Assembly: GCF_008831285.2 (NCBI RefSeq)
Contig: NC_045147.1
Coordinates: 16,346,854 to 16,410,853 of the forward strand
Direction: 5' to 3'
DNA from: Nymphaea colorata
Lineage: Eukaryota > Streptophyta > Magnoliopsida > Nymphaeales > Nymphaeaceae
Length of the DNA: 64,000 nt
The notes below the pieces were generated by a model, which saw only the letters and a list, made by a program, of their open reading frames with translations, ran no database searches and had not been told where the DNA came from. Position numbers and translations under genes: made by a program. The number at the start of each line of letters is the position of its first letter. Position 1 is the stretch's first letter. Positions 63,014 to 64,000 of the stretch are shown here, piece after piece.

Positions 63014-63018
<5 letters not shown>

Positions 63019-63129
63019 CACTAACCGCCCGGCTAAGATCCTCTCTAATCCTCCTTCTTTTCATCGAATTGTAATTGAGAAGAAGGACAAAGTTGAAGTG
63101 AACAGAAGATTTCGTTTAAATTGAGATAC

Positions 63130-63192
63130 ATGGTTCTGTACTCCACCGTTGCTTTAGACTGTCAATGGTGCTCTCTTTTTGCCAGCCCTTGA
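63130..63192 (+). promoter_or_regulatory. Possible upstream ORF of the IDD gene
   Basis: ATG at 63130 opens a 20-codon ORF ending TGA at 63190-63192. It overlaps the alternative start at 63165 in another frame and ends before the ATG at 63240, so it could influence start choice if it lies in the transcript. Confidence 0.3.
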
Positions 63193-63239
63193 ACTTGGAA
63201 GGGGATCGACAGCAAACGGAATTCCAACAGGGACGACTC

Positions 63240-63392
63240 ATGTTTGGTCCTGGTCAATCGGCAGCAGCAGAAGGCCCAACGCCATCTTTAGCCAACTCCC
63301 CATTTCCTTCTGTATCCGTTCTCAGCTGTGCAGATAAAGGAAGCAACAAGAGGAAAAGGAGGCCTGCTGGCACCCCAGGTCTCTCTCTCTCC

Positions 63393-63449
<57 letters not shown>

Positions 63450-64000
63450 TTTGCGTGGGGAACAACAAAGTAGAGATTCTGGACATAGTTGGTGTCACTC
63501 TTATCACGTTAAGGAAACCAGAAAAAAGAAATACTTGGGATTCTTGTTCGTCTTGATTAGGTGAAATCCAAATTTGGAATTTCCTTCACTTTGATTTCCT
63601 TGATGCTGGTATCTTTTATTTTTCCCTCATAATGATGACAGGAGCTGCTTTTCTTCATACTTTTCCTTTTGTTTTTACATTTCTGTGTATCTTGCTGATA
63701 CTGTTAATGATCTCATGTTGCTCAGATCCTGATGCTGAGGTTATCTCCCTCTCTCCTAAAACATTGCTCGAATCCGACCGCTATGTCTGCGAGATCTGCA
63801 ACCAAGGGTTCCAGAGGGACCAGAACCTCCAGATGCACCGCCGAAGGCACAAGGTGCCGTGGAAGCTGCTCAAGAGGGAGACGCCGGAGATCAGGAAACG
63901 GGTGTTCGTCTGCCCGGAGCCGACGTGCCTCCACCACGACCCTTGCCATGCCCTCGGCGACCTCGTCGGAATAAAGAAGCATTTCCGGCGGAAACACAGC
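63240..64000 (+). CDS. INDETERMINATE-domain C2H2 zinc-finger factor, IDD14/15/16 (SGR5/LPA1) type; 3' part outside window
   Basis: Nuclear transcription factor of the IDD14/15/16 group, whose members (Arabidopsis SGR5/IDD15, rice LPA1) control shoot gravitropism, branch angle and auxin-related growth. Exon 1 (63240-63378) ends NKRKRRPAGTP, a nuclear-localisation-like basic run and the family's PAGTP|DPDAEV junction. Exon 2 (63726 to the window edge) reads DPDAEVISLSPKTLLESDRY. Zinc finger 1 has ligands C68, C71, H84 and H88; KVPWKLLKRETPE follows, then finger 2 (C109, C114, H132, H137). The LQMHRRRHKVPWKLLKR version is diagnostic of this subgroup; other IDDs have LQLHRRGHNLPWKL. The C2HC fingers and C-terminus lie beyond 64000. 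The start could instead be ATG 63165, adding 25 residues. The intron-1 donor GTCTCT lies in a CT microsatellite. Confidence 0.93.
63379..63450. repeat. CT microsatellite abutting the IDD intron-1 splice donor
   Basis: A CT tract with short CCCC interruptions begins at the donor GT itself and continues for about 70 bases. Length changes here would alter the intron's 5' end but not the exon. Confidence 0.95.
63379..63725 (+). other. Intron 1 of the IDD gene
   Basis: A 347-nt intron with donor CCAG|GTCTCT and acceptor GCTCAG|AT. Its first 70 bases are almost all CT repeat. The split glycine/aspartate codon (G|AT) restores the conserved PDPDAEV frame, supporting these borders. Confidence 0.85.

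Larger units (their letters stand above)
54941..63239. other. Gene-poor interval, third part, and IDD promoter/leader
   Basis: No gene recognised. Contents: a tRNA-related remnant (54970-55040), a dispersed repeat rich in GAGCTCGA words (about 55550-55930, resembling 19370-19650), a 19-bp tandem repeat (57243-57280), a MITE (58223-58473), a SINE-like copy (58858-59010) and an 85-bp TA tract. From about 62650 onward GA/CT-rich DNA is probably the promoter and 5' leader of the zinc-finger gene. ORFs 55234-55524 and 61561-61851 have no recognisable content. Confidence 0.45.

Noticed and set aside
62677-63064. ORFs through the GA/CT repeats with Arg-Glu or Ser-Leu runs
   Set aside because: Dinucleotide repeats are open in several frames by composition; not genes.

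Overview
This is plant nuclear DNA. It carries spliced genes with GT-AG introns, angiosperm-specific families (TGA bZIP, BRI1-like kinase, INDETERMINATE-domain zinc finger), a nuclear tRNA gene, many GA/CT, CA and TA microsatellites and small non-autonomous transposons. The source is a flowering plant. The intronless receptor kinase gene is far more GC-rich than its surroundings, which fits a monocot or an early-diverging angiosperm, but I cannot name a species.

Layout, left to right. (1) 123-6395 (+): the 3' part of a TGA-class bZIP factor with a DOG1 domain; its first exon(s) lie outside the window. (2) 8757-8829 (-): tRNA-Val(AAC). (3) 8830-12365: AT-rich intergenic DNA with repeats. (4) 12366-17185 (+): a transmembrane-9 (TM9SF/EMP/TMN) Golgi/endosome protein in seven exons, apparently broken by a one-base deletion in exon 5. 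(5) 19980-26371 (+): a 12-exon gene for a 366-residue, probably plastid-targeted protein of the YaaW/UPF0174 (DUF3944-like) family known from cyanobacteria and E. coli. An intron of it holds a 171-bp MITE with a perfect 10-bp target-site duplication. (6) 32670-36080 (+): an intronless BRI1-like receptor kinase matching BRL2/VH1. (7) 36081-63239: about 27 kb without a convincing gene, holding a decayed LINE-like ORF1, MITE and SINE-like pieces, a tandem array of about 310-340-bp units and long TA tracts. (8) 63240-64000 (+): the start of an IDD14/15/16-type zinc-finger gene that runs off the right edge.

All protein genes lie on the plus strand but are independent plant transcription units, not an operon. 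Their roles are separate: salicylate/redox-linked transcription (TGA), endomembrane trafficking (TM9), an unknown plastid function (YaaW-like), vascular receptor signalling (BRL2) and gravitropism/leaf-angle transcription (IDD). Exon borders were set by hand from splice consensus, reading-frame closure and remembered family conservation. The YaaW-like, TGA and IDD models close perfectly in frame; the TM9 model does not. No clearly new system was found. The least-studied gene is the YaaW-like plastid protein.
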